A DNA stretch of 6,108 nt. Source: Pseudomonadota bacterium (lineage in GTDB: Bacteria > Pseudomonadota > Gammaproteobacteria > Burkholderiales > Burkholderiaceae_C). Under the pieces are notes generated by a model that was not told the DNA's origin, did no database searches, and saw only the letters and a program-made list of their open reading frames with translations. Where the stretch lies: the NCBI GenBank assembly GCA_018241985.1, contig JAFECV010000146.1:1-6108 (forward strand), read 5' to 3'. Below, in pieces: positions 1 to 6,012 of the stretch (the stretch's first letter is position 1; the number at the start of each line of letters is the position of its first letter). A program made the translations under genes and the position numbers.

Positions 1-617
1 CGCACGTTGGCCTGCGAACCGGTGGCGACGACCAGGTCGCAGCGCTGCATCAGCTCGGCGGTCGCCTGCTTGTTCACCGGCGCTTCCAGCACCTGCACCA
101 GATCCCGCGGCGCGGCGATGCGATCGAGTTCGGCGTGGATGAACTCGACCAGCCGGACGCAGGTCGACCAGCCCTTGGGTGAGGGCGCGACGATCACCGC
201 GTTGCGGCCTTTGAGCGCATTGATGATCTTGTTCGCCGGCGTCGCGGCCGGATTCGTCGACGGCGTGATCGCGCACACCACGCCGACCGGCCGCGCGATC
301 TCGATCAGGCCTTGTGCGGCATCTTCGCCGATCACGCCGACCGACTTCGCGTGCTGCAGGTCGCGCAGCAGGCCGAGCGTCTTGCGGTGGTTCTTCGCGA
401 TCTTGTCCCGCACGTTGCCGATGCCGGTCGCGGCGACCGCGAGCTCGGCCAGTTCGCGGTTGCGCCCGGGCTGCATGACCGCCCAGCCGGCCGCCAGCAC
501 CGCGAGGTCGACCTGCTGCTGGTTCCAGGTCTCGAATTGGCGCTGCGCGGCGCGCGCGCGGCGCACCTGCTCGGCGATCGGGCTGGCGGCGCCGGGGTTC
601 GATTCGTCTTGTTTCAT
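1..617 (-). CDS. sauS: Acylating aldehyde dehydrogenase, SauS-like (3' end beyond window)
   Basis: The first 205 residues are visible, starting at the ATG complementary to 615-617; the gene runs off the left edge. The protein belongs to the CoA-acylating aldehyde dehydrogenase superfamily. Visible hallmarks are the RPVGVVCAITPSTNPAATP segment (residues 109-127), NKIINALKGRNAVIVAPSPKG (129-149), which form the nucleotide-binding core, and VVATGSQANV (196-205). The proline-rich TPSTNP turn and the absence of a classical ALDH N-terminus point to acylating enzymes rather than NAD-dependent acid-forming ALDHs. The pattern closely resembles SauS, which interconverts sulfoacetyl-CoA and sulfoacetaldehyde in the cytoplasm during sulfoacetate catabolism. 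The catalytic cysteine, expected near residue 250, lies outside the window and could not be checked. The gene starts 44 bases after the MFS permease stop on the same strand, so the two are probably co-transcribed. No clear Shine-Dalgarno sequence precedes the ATG. EutE/PduP-like aldehyde substrates are the alternative. The family is secure; the sulfoacetaldehyde specificity and gene symbol are inference. Confidence 0.82.
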   Translation of the reverse strand, partial: MKQDESNPGAASPIAEQVRRARAAQRQFETWNQQQVDLAVLAAGWAVMQPGRNRELAELAVAATGIGNVRDKIAKNHRKTLGLLRDLQHAKSVGVIGEDAAQGLIEIARPVGVVCAITPSTNPAATPANKIINALKGRNAVIVAPSPKGWSTCVRLVEFIHAELDRIAAPRDLVQVLEAPVNKQATAELMQRCDLVVATGSQANV

Positions 618-661
618 GGTCGTTTGAGAAAGAAGTCAGGGAGGCGTGTGCCGGGCGGACG

Positions 662-1978
662 TCAGCGCCGGGCCGGGCCCGACACCCCGGGTGCGAGCGC
701 GGCCGCAGCCGGCAGATCGGCTTCGGCTGGATCCTGCACCGTGCGCGTCGGGTCGATGAACAGCGAAGCGACGACGCCGATCGCGAGCAGCAGCGCGGAC
801 ACGGCGAACGGCAGCGAATAGCTGCCGGTGACCTGGATCAGGAAGCCGAACACGATCGGCGAAATCATGCCGGCCACGCCGAAGCCGGTGTTCATGATGC
901 CGCCGGCCGTGCCGGCGTAGGCGCCGGCGATGTCGAGCGGCAGGGTCCACAGCACCGCGTTCGTCAGTTCGAGGAAGAAGAACGACGCCGACAGCAGCGC
1001 GACCGCGAGCATCGCGTCGTGCGTGCCGACCACCGGCAGGATGAAGACGAGCGCGCCGCCGAGGCCGATCACCAGCATCGTGCGGCGCGCGATCTTCACG
1101 TTGCCGGTGCGGCGAAAGACCGCGTCCGACACCACGCCGCCCAGCGTGTCGCCGACCACGCCCGCCAGCAGCGGCAGCGCGGTGAAGAGCGCAAGCTGCT
1201 TCAGGTCGAAGCCGCGCGCGTCCTTCAGGTACGACGGCAGCCACGTCAGGAACACCCACAGCGACCAGCCGTAGCAGAAGTCGACGAAGGTGACCAGCCA
1301 CATCTTGCGCACCAGTTCGGCCCAGGGCGTCTTGCCGCGCTGCCCCAGCTTGCGCCTGGCGCCGGCGCCGATCTCGTCGAGCTCCTTGGTCGTCATCCAC
1401 TTGTGTTCGGCCGGCGTGTTGCGGAAGAACCAGAGGTACAGCACGGTCCACAGCAGGCTTAGCGCCCCGAGCACGATGAACGATTCGCGCCAGCCGTACA
1501 GCGCGACGATGCCGATCACGATCGGCGGCGTGATCGCGCCGCCGAGCCGCGCGAAGCTGTGCGTGATGCCCTGCGCGAACCCGCGCTCGGTCGCCGGCAT
1601 CCAGAACGTGAACGCGCGGGTCGCGGTCGGGAACGCGCCGCCTTCGCCGACCCCCAGAATGAAGCGGAACACCATCAGCGAGGTCACGCCCCAGGCGAAT
1701 CCGCACAGCACGGTGGCCGCGGCCCAGATCAGGCTCAGCACGGTCAGCACCGCGCGCGGGCCGAAGCGGTCGGCGCACCAGCCGCCGATGATCTGCATCG
1801 CCGCATACGGATAGGCGAACGCGGAGAACACCAGGCCGAGCTCGGTCGGCGTCAGGCCGAACTCCTTGCGGATGAACGGCGCGGCCACCGAGATGTTCAC
1901 GCGATCGATGTAGGCGATGAAGTACAGCAGGCACATGACCCCGAGGATCAGGTGGCGGACCTTGAATTTGCTGCGCAT
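662..1978 (-). CDS. MFS permease, anion:cation symporter type (SauU-like, probable sulfoacetate/organic anion uptake)
   Basis: This 438-residue inner-membrane protein has about 12 hydrophobic segments and the normal length for its family. TM1 contains AYIDRVNIS (residues 22-30), the embedded arginine motif typical of the anion:cation symporter (ACS) family, which includes hexuronate, tartrate and phthalate carriers. The MFS motif A loop between TM2 and TM3 is GGWCADRFGPR (65-75), and TM4 contains RFILGVGEGGAFP (105-117), also family-typical. A long cytoplasmic loop (about 186-226) separates the two halves. The start at 1978 is preferred over an in-frame ATG 13 codons upstream, because TGGAG sits 5 bases before it and the shorter N-terminus fits the family. 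The gene lies 44 bases upstream of the SauS-like dehydrogenase, which suggests it imports the precursor of that pathway; SauU, the proposed sulfoacetate importer, is of this family. Substrate assignment rests on context only. Overlapping inverted repeats lie 50-80 bases upstream of the start. Confidence 0.85.
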   Translation of the reverse strand: MRSKFKVRHLILGVMCLLYFIAYIDRVNISVAAPFIRKEFGLTPTELGLVFSAFAYPYAAMQIIGGWCADRFGPRAVLTVLSLIWAAATVLCGFAWGVTSLMVFRFILGVGEGGAFPTATRAFTFWMPATERGFAQGITHSFARLGGAITPPIVIGIVALYGWRESFIVLGALSLLWTVLYLWFFRNTPAEHKWMTTKELDEIGAGARRKLGQRGKTPWAELVRKMWLVTFVDFCYGWSLWVFLTWLPSYLKDARGFDLKQLALFTALPLLAGVVGDTLGGVVSDAVFRRTGNVKIARRTMLVIGLGGALVFILPVVGTHDAMLAVALLSASFFFLELTNAVLWTLPLDIAGAYAGTAGGIMNTGFGVAGMISPIVFGFLIQVTGSYSLPFAVSALLLAIGVVASLFIDPTRTVQDPAEADLPAAAALAPGVSGPARR

Positions 1979-1983
1979 GTCGT

Positions 1984-1988
1984 CTCCA
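1984..1988 (-). promoter_or_regulatory. Ribosome binding site that decides the start of the left MFS permease
   Basis: The minus strand reads TGGAG here, 5 bases before the ATG at 1976-1978. The alternative in-frame ATG at 2015-2017 has no comparable purine-rich element at the right distance. This supports the 438-residue form, which begins MRSKFKVRHL. Confidence 0.6.
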
Positions 1989-2028
1989 GGAATAGAAGAT
2001 GCGGGCCGGCCGATCATGTTCTCAGAAG

Positions 2029-2043
2029 TTCTAAATGTTAGAA
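2029..2043. promoter_or_regulatory. 15-bp inverted repeat upstream of the left MFS permease (candidate operator)
   Basis: The sequence TTCTAA-ATG-TTAGAA is a perfect palindrome with 6-base arms and a 3-base centre. It lies in a short AT-rich island inside otherwise very GC-rich DNA, 51 bases upstream of the permease start. On the minus strand a TTTAAT hexamer (2043-2048), which matches 5 of 6 bases of a sigma-70 -10 box, abuts it. A protein bound here would cover the predicted transcription start. I found no convincing -35 partner, so the promoter itself is tentative. The 6-3-6 layout is usual for dimeric helix-turn-helix regulators, including IclR members. Confidence 0.45.
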
Positions 2044-2056
2044 TTAAAACCTAACA
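2036..2056. promoter_or_regulatory. Second inverted repeat, TGTTAG-N9-CTAACA, overlapping the first
   Basis: Six-base arms at 2036-2041 and 2051-2056 are exact inverted repeats separated by AATTAAAAC. The left arm shares TTAG with the right arm of the 2029-2043 palindrome, so the two repeats are interlocked. This could be a second operator half-site pair, or two binding registers of the same dimer. It is too AT-rich and loosely spaced to be a good terminator. Confidence 0.35.
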
Positions 2057-2101
2057 AATGGAACGAAGCACAGCTTAGTTCAACCGACGCCGGCTTGCAA
2101 G

Positions 2102-2142
2102 AAAAATCCCGGCTCCCGATCCCCGGGCGGCTGCAAGCCGGG
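2102..2142 (-). terminator. Probable intrinsic terminator of the IclR regulator gene
   Basis: On the minus strand, CCCGGCT (2142-2136) can pair with AGCCGGG (2114-2108) across a 21-base loop. It is followed directly by ATTTTTC (five Ts at 2106-2102). The element starts about 50 bases after the regulator stop codon, on the right strand to end that transcript. The long loop, which can itself form competing GC pairs, makes the exact fold uncertain. If functional, it separates regulator transcription from the permease-dehydrogenase unit downstream. Confidence 0.5.
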
Positions 2143-2190
2143 CCGGTACGACCCGGCCGCGGCCGAGCCGCCAGTCTGCTCTCGGTGAGG

Positions 2191-2973
2191 TCAGCTCGAG
2201 GCGTGCTGCGAGCCGGCGTCGGCAGCGCGGTAACCGAGCAGTTCGCTCGCGTCGCGCGCGCAGCCGAGCATCCGTTCGGAAAGCTGGCGCGCCTGCGCCC
2301 GGCCGAAGCGGATCGACGGCACGCTCATGCCGACCGCGGCGACGGCGGTGCCGCGGGCGTCGAAGATCGGTGCGCCCAGGCCGCAGACCCCGAGTCGCCA
2401 TTCCTCGTGGTTCTCCGCGTAACCGCGGCCGCGCGTCGCCGCGAGCTCCGCGTCCAGCGCGTCGAAGTCGGTGATGGTGTTCGGCGTGTGCGCGGAAAGC
2501 GTGCCCAGCAGCGCACGCAGCGCCGCCGGCTCGAGGTGCGCCGCCGCGAGCAGCGCCTTGCCCGTGGCGACGCAATGGGCCGGCGCGCGGCCGCCGATGC
2601 GCGAATACGCCGCCACCGGCAGCGGGCTGTCGAACTTGTCGAGGTAGACGATCTCGGCGCCGTCGCGCACCGCGAGGTGCACCGTTTCGCCGGTGACCTG
2701 CGCCAGCCGCGCCAGCACCGGCCGCACCAGCCGCGGCACGTCGATCGCCGCGCCGATCAGCGTGCCGAGCTCGAACAGCCGCAGGCTGGCCCGGTAGGTG
2801 CTGCTCGCCTCGTCGCGCTGCACCCAGCCGCAGGCGACCAGGGTCTGCAGCGTGCGGTGCGCGTTGCTGCGCCCCAGCCCGAGCGCCTGCGCCACCTCGC
2901 TGACGCGGCAGTCGCGCTGCTGGCGCGCCAGCCATTCCAGCACGCCCAAGCCCTTCGCCAGCGTTGAATCCAT
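2191..2973 (-). CDS. IclR-family transcriptional regulator (KipR-like by context)
   Basis: This is a complete 260-residue protein of normal IclR length. An N-terminal winged helix-turn-helix spans about residues 5-65; the recognition region is [20 protein letters not shown] (24-43), followed by the wing [15 protein letters not shown]. The effector-binding, GAF-like domain follows (about 78-250). It has [16 protein letters not shown] (98-113), the conserved [16 protein letters not shown] segment (128-143), and [14 protein letters not shown] (195-208), including the usual cysteine. Such proteins bind DNA as dimers or tetramers and respond to a small catabolite. The start ATG has AAGAGA 7 bases upstream. 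The gene is divergent from the DUF1445-MFS-PxpBC operon. In Bacillus subtilis the matching operon contains kipR, also an IclR-family gene, so regulation of 5-oxoproline genes is the leading inference. It also precedes the SauS/SauU-like pair on the same strand, so control of that unit is possible. The effector is not known. Confidence 0.9.
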   Translation of the reverse strand: MDSTLAKGLGVLEWLARQQRDCRVSEVAQALGLGRSNAHRTLQTLVACGWVQRDEASSTYRASLRLFELGTLIGAAIDVPRLVRPVLARLAQVTGETVHLAVRDGAEIVYLDKFDSPLPVAAYSRIGGRAPAHCVATGKALLAAAHLEPAALRALLGTLSAHTPNTITDFDALDAELAATRGRGYAENHEEWRLGVCGLGAPIFDARGTAVAAVGMSVPSIRFGRAQARQLSERMLGCARDASELLGYRAADAGSQHASS

Positions 2974-3037
2974 GAGTCGGTCTCTTGCCTGTGCCGACAG
3001 TCGCGCCGGCCATGGAGATTATGGAACCGGCCGCGGC

Positions 3038-3056
3038 CCGGCGCAGCCTGCGCCGG
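3038..3056. repeat. GC-rich perfect hairpin in the divergent control region
   Basis: CCGGCGCA and TGCGCCGG form a perfect 8-bp stem around the 3-base loop GCC. A 10-bp self-complementary block, GGCCGCGGCC (3029-3038), adjoins it. No T-run follows on either strand, so this does not look like a terminator. It would lie in the 5' leader of the IclR transcript if that promoter is near the 3098-3116 palindrome, where it could act as a stem-loop affecting mRNA stability or translation. Confidence 0.4.
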
Positions 3057-3097
3057 TGTTGCGTGCCGGACGCTTTGGGATGGCAACTCGAATCGAA

Positions 3098-3116
3098 TCA
3101 TCGAAAAAATCGATGA
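3098..3116. promoter_or_regulatory. Perfect 19-bp inverted repeat, candidate IclR operator
   Basis: TCATCGA-AAAAA-TCGATGA has perfect 7-base arms and a five-A centre, between the IclR gene and the DUF1445 operon. Two TCGAA copies (3088-3097) lie just to its left. Its centre is about 66 bases upstream of the predicted plus-strand transcription start, a position usual for activator sites. It is also about 135 bases from the regulator start, where it could overlap the regulator's own promoter. Autoregulation from a divergent intergenic site is common in the IclR family. That this protein binds here is inference. Confidence 0.5.
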
Positions 3117-3129
3117 CAGCAGAGCAAAA

Positions 3130-3143
3130 TTTGTCGTTTGTCG
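3130..3143 (+). repeat. Tandem heptamer TTTGTCG x2
   Basis: Two adjacent identical copies of TTTGTCG occupy 3130-3136 and 3137-3143. The second copy supplies the putative -35 hexamer of the plus-strand promoter. This may be a direct-repeat regulator site overlapping the promoter, or chance in an AT-richer stretch. Confidence 0.3.
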
Positions 3144-3166
3144 TACGCGATGCCGCCGCCCATACT
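3138..3166 (+). promoter_or_regulatory. Putative sigma-70 promoter of the DUF1445-MFS-pxpBC operon
   Basis: TTGTCG (3138-3143, 4 of 6 matches to the -35 consensus) is separated by exactly 17 bases from CATACT (3161-3166, 4 of 6 to the -10). Transcription would begin near 3173, giving a leader of about 50 bases before the ATG at 3223. The hexamers are weak, which suits a promoter needing an activator bound upstream at 3098-3116. This is prediction from sequence only. Confidence 0.35.
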
Positions 3167-3222
3167 GCAGTCCGCCGGCGATGGCGACAAGCATCGACCG
3201 AGAGAATCCACAGGAGACCAGC

Positions 3223-4050
3223 ATGACGCAGATCGACCCGCGCGCATCGGGCGCAGCCCCCTCGGATCTTTCGCGGGCCGATGCGCGGACCGCACGCCTC
3301 GCGATCCGCGCCGGCGAATGGCGCAGCCATACCAGCGGGCTGGCGCCGGCGCATGTGCAGGGCAACGTCGTGATCCTGCCGCAGGCGCTGGCGTCGGACT
3401 TCCTGCGCTTTTGCCAGCGCAACCCCAAGCCCTGCCCGCTGCTCGCGGTGTCCGAGCCGGGCGACCCGAGCCTGCCGGCGCTGGGGGGCGACATCGACAT
3501 CCGCAGCGACGTTCCGCGCTACCGCGTCTGGCGGGATGGCGCGTTGATCGACGAGCCGACCGACATCGCCGCGCTGTGGCGCGATGACCTGGTGACCTTC
3601 GTGCTCGGCTGCTCGTTCTCGTTCGAGCATGCGCTGATCGATGCCGGCATCGAGCTGCGCCATGTGCGCGAGGGCAAAAACGTCGCGATGTACCGCACGA
3701 ACATCGCCACCGCGCCGGCCGGGCCGTTCCACGGCCCGCTGGTGGTCTCGATGCGGCCGATGAAGGCGGCGGACGCGATCCGCGCGGTGCAGATCACCGC
3801 GCGCGTGCCGGCGGTGCACGGCGCGCCGGTCCATCTCGGCGATCCGGCGCTGATCGGCATCCATGACATCGCCCGCCCCGATTTCGGCGATCCGGTCGCG
3901 GTCGAGCCGGGCGAACTGCCGGTGTTCTGGGCCTGCGGCGTCACGCCGCAGGCGGCGGTAATGGAAGCGCGACCGCCGCTCTGCATCACCCACGCGCCGG
4001 GCTACATGCTGATCACCGACCGGCTGAACCGCGACCTGCCGTTCGCCTGA
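3223..4050 (+). CDS. DUF1445 / YcsI-family putative hydro-lyase
   Basis: This 275-residue cytoplasmic protein covers the full length of the DUF1445 family, which is annotated as putative hydro-lyase. Conserved blocks are all present: [21 protein letters not shown] (from residue 33), [16 protein letters not shown] (59-74), [12 protein letters not shown] (127-138), YRTNIATAP (157-165), [15 protein letters not shown] (202-216), PDFGDP (219-224), [11 protein letters not shown] (233-243) and [12 protein letters not shown] (255-266). AGGAGA lies 5 bases before the ATG at 3223, so this start is preferred to the in-frame ATG at 3181. The same domain occurs in YcsI of the Bacillus kip/pxp operon and at the N-terminus of the mammalian D-glutamate cyclase DGLUCY, which forms 5-oxo-D-proline. 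Its place next to PxpB and PxpC fits a role in producing or interconverting 5-oxoproline, but the reaction of the stand-alone bacterial protein is not settled. It is the first gene of the plus-strand operon; 55 bases separate it from the MFS gene. Confidence 0.9.
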   Translation: MTQIDPRASGAAPSDLSRADARTARLAIRAGEWRSHTSGLAPAHVQGNVVILPQALASDFLRFCQRNPKPCPLLAVSEPGDPSLPALGGDIDIRSDVPRYRVWRDGALIDEPTDIAALWRDDLVTFVLGCSFSFEHALIDAGIELRHVREGKNVAMYRTNIATAPAGPFHGPLVVSMRPMKAADAIRAVQITARVPAVHGAPVHLGDPALIGIHDIARPDFGDPVAVEPGELPVFWACGVTPQAAVMEARPPLCITHAPGYMLITDRLNRDLPFA

Positions 4051-4105
4051 GCCGGCCTGCAACCGGCGGACCTCTTCGATTCAAGACAACTCCAGGAGAC
4101 AACCG

Positions 4106-5158
4106 ATGTGGCTGAATGAAACCAACCCGCAGGAGCGCAAGACGCTGGTCGCGGCGTTCGCGGGCTACGGCGTCGACGCGTTCGACTACATGATCTACAC
4201 CTTCATGATCCCGACGCTGATCGCGATCTGGGGCATGACCAAGGTCGAGGCCGGGTACATCGCCACCGGCGCGCTGATCACGTCGGCGATCGGCGGCTGG
4301 CTGGCCGGCATCCTGGCGGACCGGTTCGGCCGGGTGCGCGTGCTGCAGCTGACCGTGCTGTGGTTCACGGTGTTCACCTTCCTCAGCGGCTTCACGCATT
4401 CGTACGAGCAGCTCCTCGTCACGCGCTCGCTGCAAGGCCTGGGCTTCGGCGGCGAATGGTCGGTCGGCTCGGTGCTGATCGCGGAAATGATCCAGGCGCG
4501 CCACCGCGGCAAGGCGGTCGGCCTGGTGCAGAGCAGCTGGGCCGTCGGCTGGGGCATCGCCGCGGTCGCGTTCTGGGCCGCGTACACGCTGTTCGCACCC
4601 GAGACCGCGTGGCGCGTGCTGTTCTGGCTCGGTATCCTGCCGGCGCTGCTGATCCTGTACAACACCAGCGGCTACCTGCTGGTGCTGATCGTCGGCTCGT
4701 TCGCCGGCTACCTGACCAGCGCCTGGCTGTCGGACCGGCTCGGCCGGCGCCAGTGCTTCATCCTGTTCGCGCTGTGTGCCGGCGTGCTGGTCGTCGGCTA
4801 CACGCTGATCCCGGTGAACGACGCGATGATGCTGGTGCTGGGCTTTCCGCTGGGTTTCTTCCTGTCGGGTATCTTCTCCGGCATGGGCGCGTACCTGAGC
4901 GAACTGTTCCCGAGCCGGGTGCGCGGTTCCGGCCAGGGCTTCTGCTACAACTTCGGGCGCGCGGTCGGCTCGATCTGCCCGGCGCTGGTGGGCTACCTGA
5001 GCGGATCGATCCCGCTCGGCGCGGCGATCGGCTACCTTGCGGTCGGTGCCTACCTGCTGGTGGTGATCGCCGCGCTGGCCCTGCCCGACACGACCGGCAT
5101 CGAACTGACGGCCGAGGCGCAGCCCCTGCCGGCCGCGCCACGGTTGCGCAAGGCGTGA
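4106..5158 (+). CDS. MFS transporter, sialate:H+ symporter-like, lacking TM7 (apparent in-frame internal deletion)
   Basis: The frame is intact, with AGGAGA 6 bases before the ATG, but it encodes only 350 residues where relatives usually have about 420-430. The N-terminal half is complete: TM1 with GYGVDAFDYMIYTF (20-33), motif A GGWLAGILADRFGRVR (63-78), TM4 with RSLQGLGFGGEWSVGSVLIAE (from 107), TM5 and TM6 (169-185, ending LLILY). Residue 186 then begins NTSGYLLVLIVGSF, which reads as the start of TM8, followed by the second motif A copy SDRLGRR (209-215) and TM9-TM12. The central cytoplasmic loop and TM7, perhaps 65-75 residues, are absent; the seam is near base 4660. That leaves 11 membrane segments and would invert the C-terminal half relative to a normal MFS fold, so the protein may be inactive or unusual. 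By context it would carry 5-oxoproline or a related acid. Function despite the gap is uncertain; a sequencing or assembly deletion is possible. Confidence 0.85.
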   Translation: MWLNETNPQERKTLVAAFAGYGVDAFDYMIYTFMIPTLIAIWGMTKVEAGYIATGALITSAIGGWLAGILADRFGRVRVLQLTVLWFTVFTFLSGFTHSYEQLLVTRSLQGLGFGGEWSVGSVLIAEMIQARHRGKAVGLVQSSWAVGWGIAAVAFWAAYTLFAPETAWRVLFWLGILPALLILYNTSGYLLVLIVGSFAGYLTSAWLSDRLGRRQCFILFALCAGVLVVGYTLIPVNDAMMLVLGFPLGFFLSGIFSGMGAYLSELFPSRVRGSGQGFCYNFGRAVGSICPALVGYLSGSIPLGAAIGYLAVGAYLLVVIAALALPDTTGIELTAEAQPLPAAPRLRKA

Positions 5159-5202
5159 GGCCAACGAATGCCACCGGCCGCGCAGCACGGACCGTCGCCG
5201 CA

Positions 5203-6012
5203 ATGAACCCCGTTTCTCTTGCCGGGTCTTCCGCCGAATCCGCCCCCGTGCGCGTGCTGCCGCTCGGCGACGCGGCGCTGACCGTGGAGTTCGGGAGCAG
5301 GATCGATCCACGCATTCACGCGCGCGTGATGGGCTTCGCCGGCGCGCTGGACGAGCAGGCGGCGAGCGGCGCGCTCGATGGGGTGATCGAGTGGGTGCCG
5401 ACGTTCCGTTCGGTGACGGTGTATTTCGATCCGGACCGGATCGACGCCGAGCCGCTGGCGCAGCACCTGGGCGCGCTGGCACAGCGCAGCAGGCCGCGCC
5501 GCATCGCCGGTGCGCGCTGGCGCATCCCGGTGTGCTTCGATGCCGAGTTCGCGCCCGACCTGGACGAACTGGCGGCGGCCAAGGGCCTGGCGCGGGAGCA
5601 GGTGATTGCGCTGATGACGCAGACCGTGTTTCGCGTCTACATGCTCGGGTTCCAGCCCGGCTTCGCCTACATGGGCGGGCTGCCCGAGGCGCTGGAGATG
5701 CCGCGGCTCGCGTCGCCGCGCAAGCGCGTGCCGGCCGGCTCGGTGGCGGTCGCGCAGCGCATGTGCGCGGCGTATCCGTGGGAGAGCCCGGGCGGCTGGC
5801 GGCTCTTGGGGCGCACGCCGGTGCCGCTGTTCGACCCATCCGACACCGCGCGCCCCGCGCTGCTCGCGGCGGGCGACGAGGTGCTGTGGCAGCCGGTCGA
5901 TCGCGCGACCTTCGATGCGCTGCGCACGCGGGCCGCATCGGGCAGCTTCGATCGTGCGGCGCTGCGCGATGCTGCCGCGCCGGGCGGGTCGACTTCGGAG
6001 GCGACGGCATGA
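5203..6012 (+). CDS. pxpB: 5-oxoprolinase subunit B (PxpB, KipI family)
   Basis: This complete 269-residue protein is one of three subunits of the PxpABC enzyme, which uses ATP to open 5-oxoproline (pyroglutamate) to L-glutamate in the cytoplasm; the Bacillus member KipI also inhibits the sporulation kinase KinA. Family features are RVLPLGDAALTVEFG (17-31), EWVPTFRSVTVYFDP (63-77), the conserved core YMLGFQPGFAYMGGLPE (146-162), PRLASPRKRVPAGSVAVA (167-184), and YPWESPGGWRLLGRTPVPLFDP (from 191). Segment 185-190 (QRMCAA) differs from the GxQTGI version I associate with many homologues. The ATG at 5203 is chosen because it leaves a short tail before the conserved N-terminus, but it has no clear ribosome binding site. 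An in-frame GTG at 5155 overlaps the MFS stop as GTGA and is a real alternative, giving 16 extra residues. The stop overlaps the pxpC start as ATGA, so translation of the two is probably coupled. Confidence 0.93.
   Translation: MNPVSLAGSSAESAPVRVLPLGDAALTVEFGSRIDPRIHARVMGFAGALDEQAASGALDGVIEWVPTFRSVTVYFDPDRIDAEPLAQHLGALAQRSRPRRIAGARWRIPVCFDAEFAPDLDELAAAKGLAREQVIALMTQTVFRVYMLGFQPGFAYMGGLPEALEMPRLASPRKRVPAGSVAVAQRMCAAYPWESPGGWRLLGRTPVPLFDPSDTARPALLAAGDEVLWQPVDRATFDALRTRAASGSFDRAALRDAAAPGGSTSEATA

Noticed and set aside
7..627. Plus-strand 206-codon frame at the left edge
   Set aside because: It is antisense to the acylating aldehyde dehydrogenase, whose motifs are unmistakable on the minus strand.
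636..1934. Minus-strand 432-codon frame overlapping the left MFS permease in another phase
   Set aside because: Its Arg/Ala/His-rich, low-hydrophobicity translation is a frame shadow; the permease frame has clear membrane segments and family motifs.
2035..2967. Plus-strand 310-codon frame opposite the IclR gene, and the 312-codon minus frame at 2075-3013
   Set aside because: Both have compositionally biased translations without domains, overlapping a convincing IclR protein.
4051..4067. Hairpin GCCGG-N7-CCGGC between the DUF1445 and MFS genes as a terminator
   Set aside because: It has only a 5-bp stem and no T-run, and the downstream gene follows within 55 bases on the same strand. At most it is a weak intercistronic stem-loop.
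4360..5202. Upstream extension of the pxpB frame into the MFS gene
   Set aside because: The extra residues are out-of-frame translation of the MFS gene and match nothing in PxpB. The conserved N-terminus begins about 14 residues after the 5203 ATG.
4013..6010. Minus-strand 665-codon open frame opposite the MFS gene and pxpB
   Set aside because: It is rich in Arg, Ala, Pro and His with no recognisable domain, and lies antisense to well-identified genes. Long antisense frames are expected in DNA this GC-rich.
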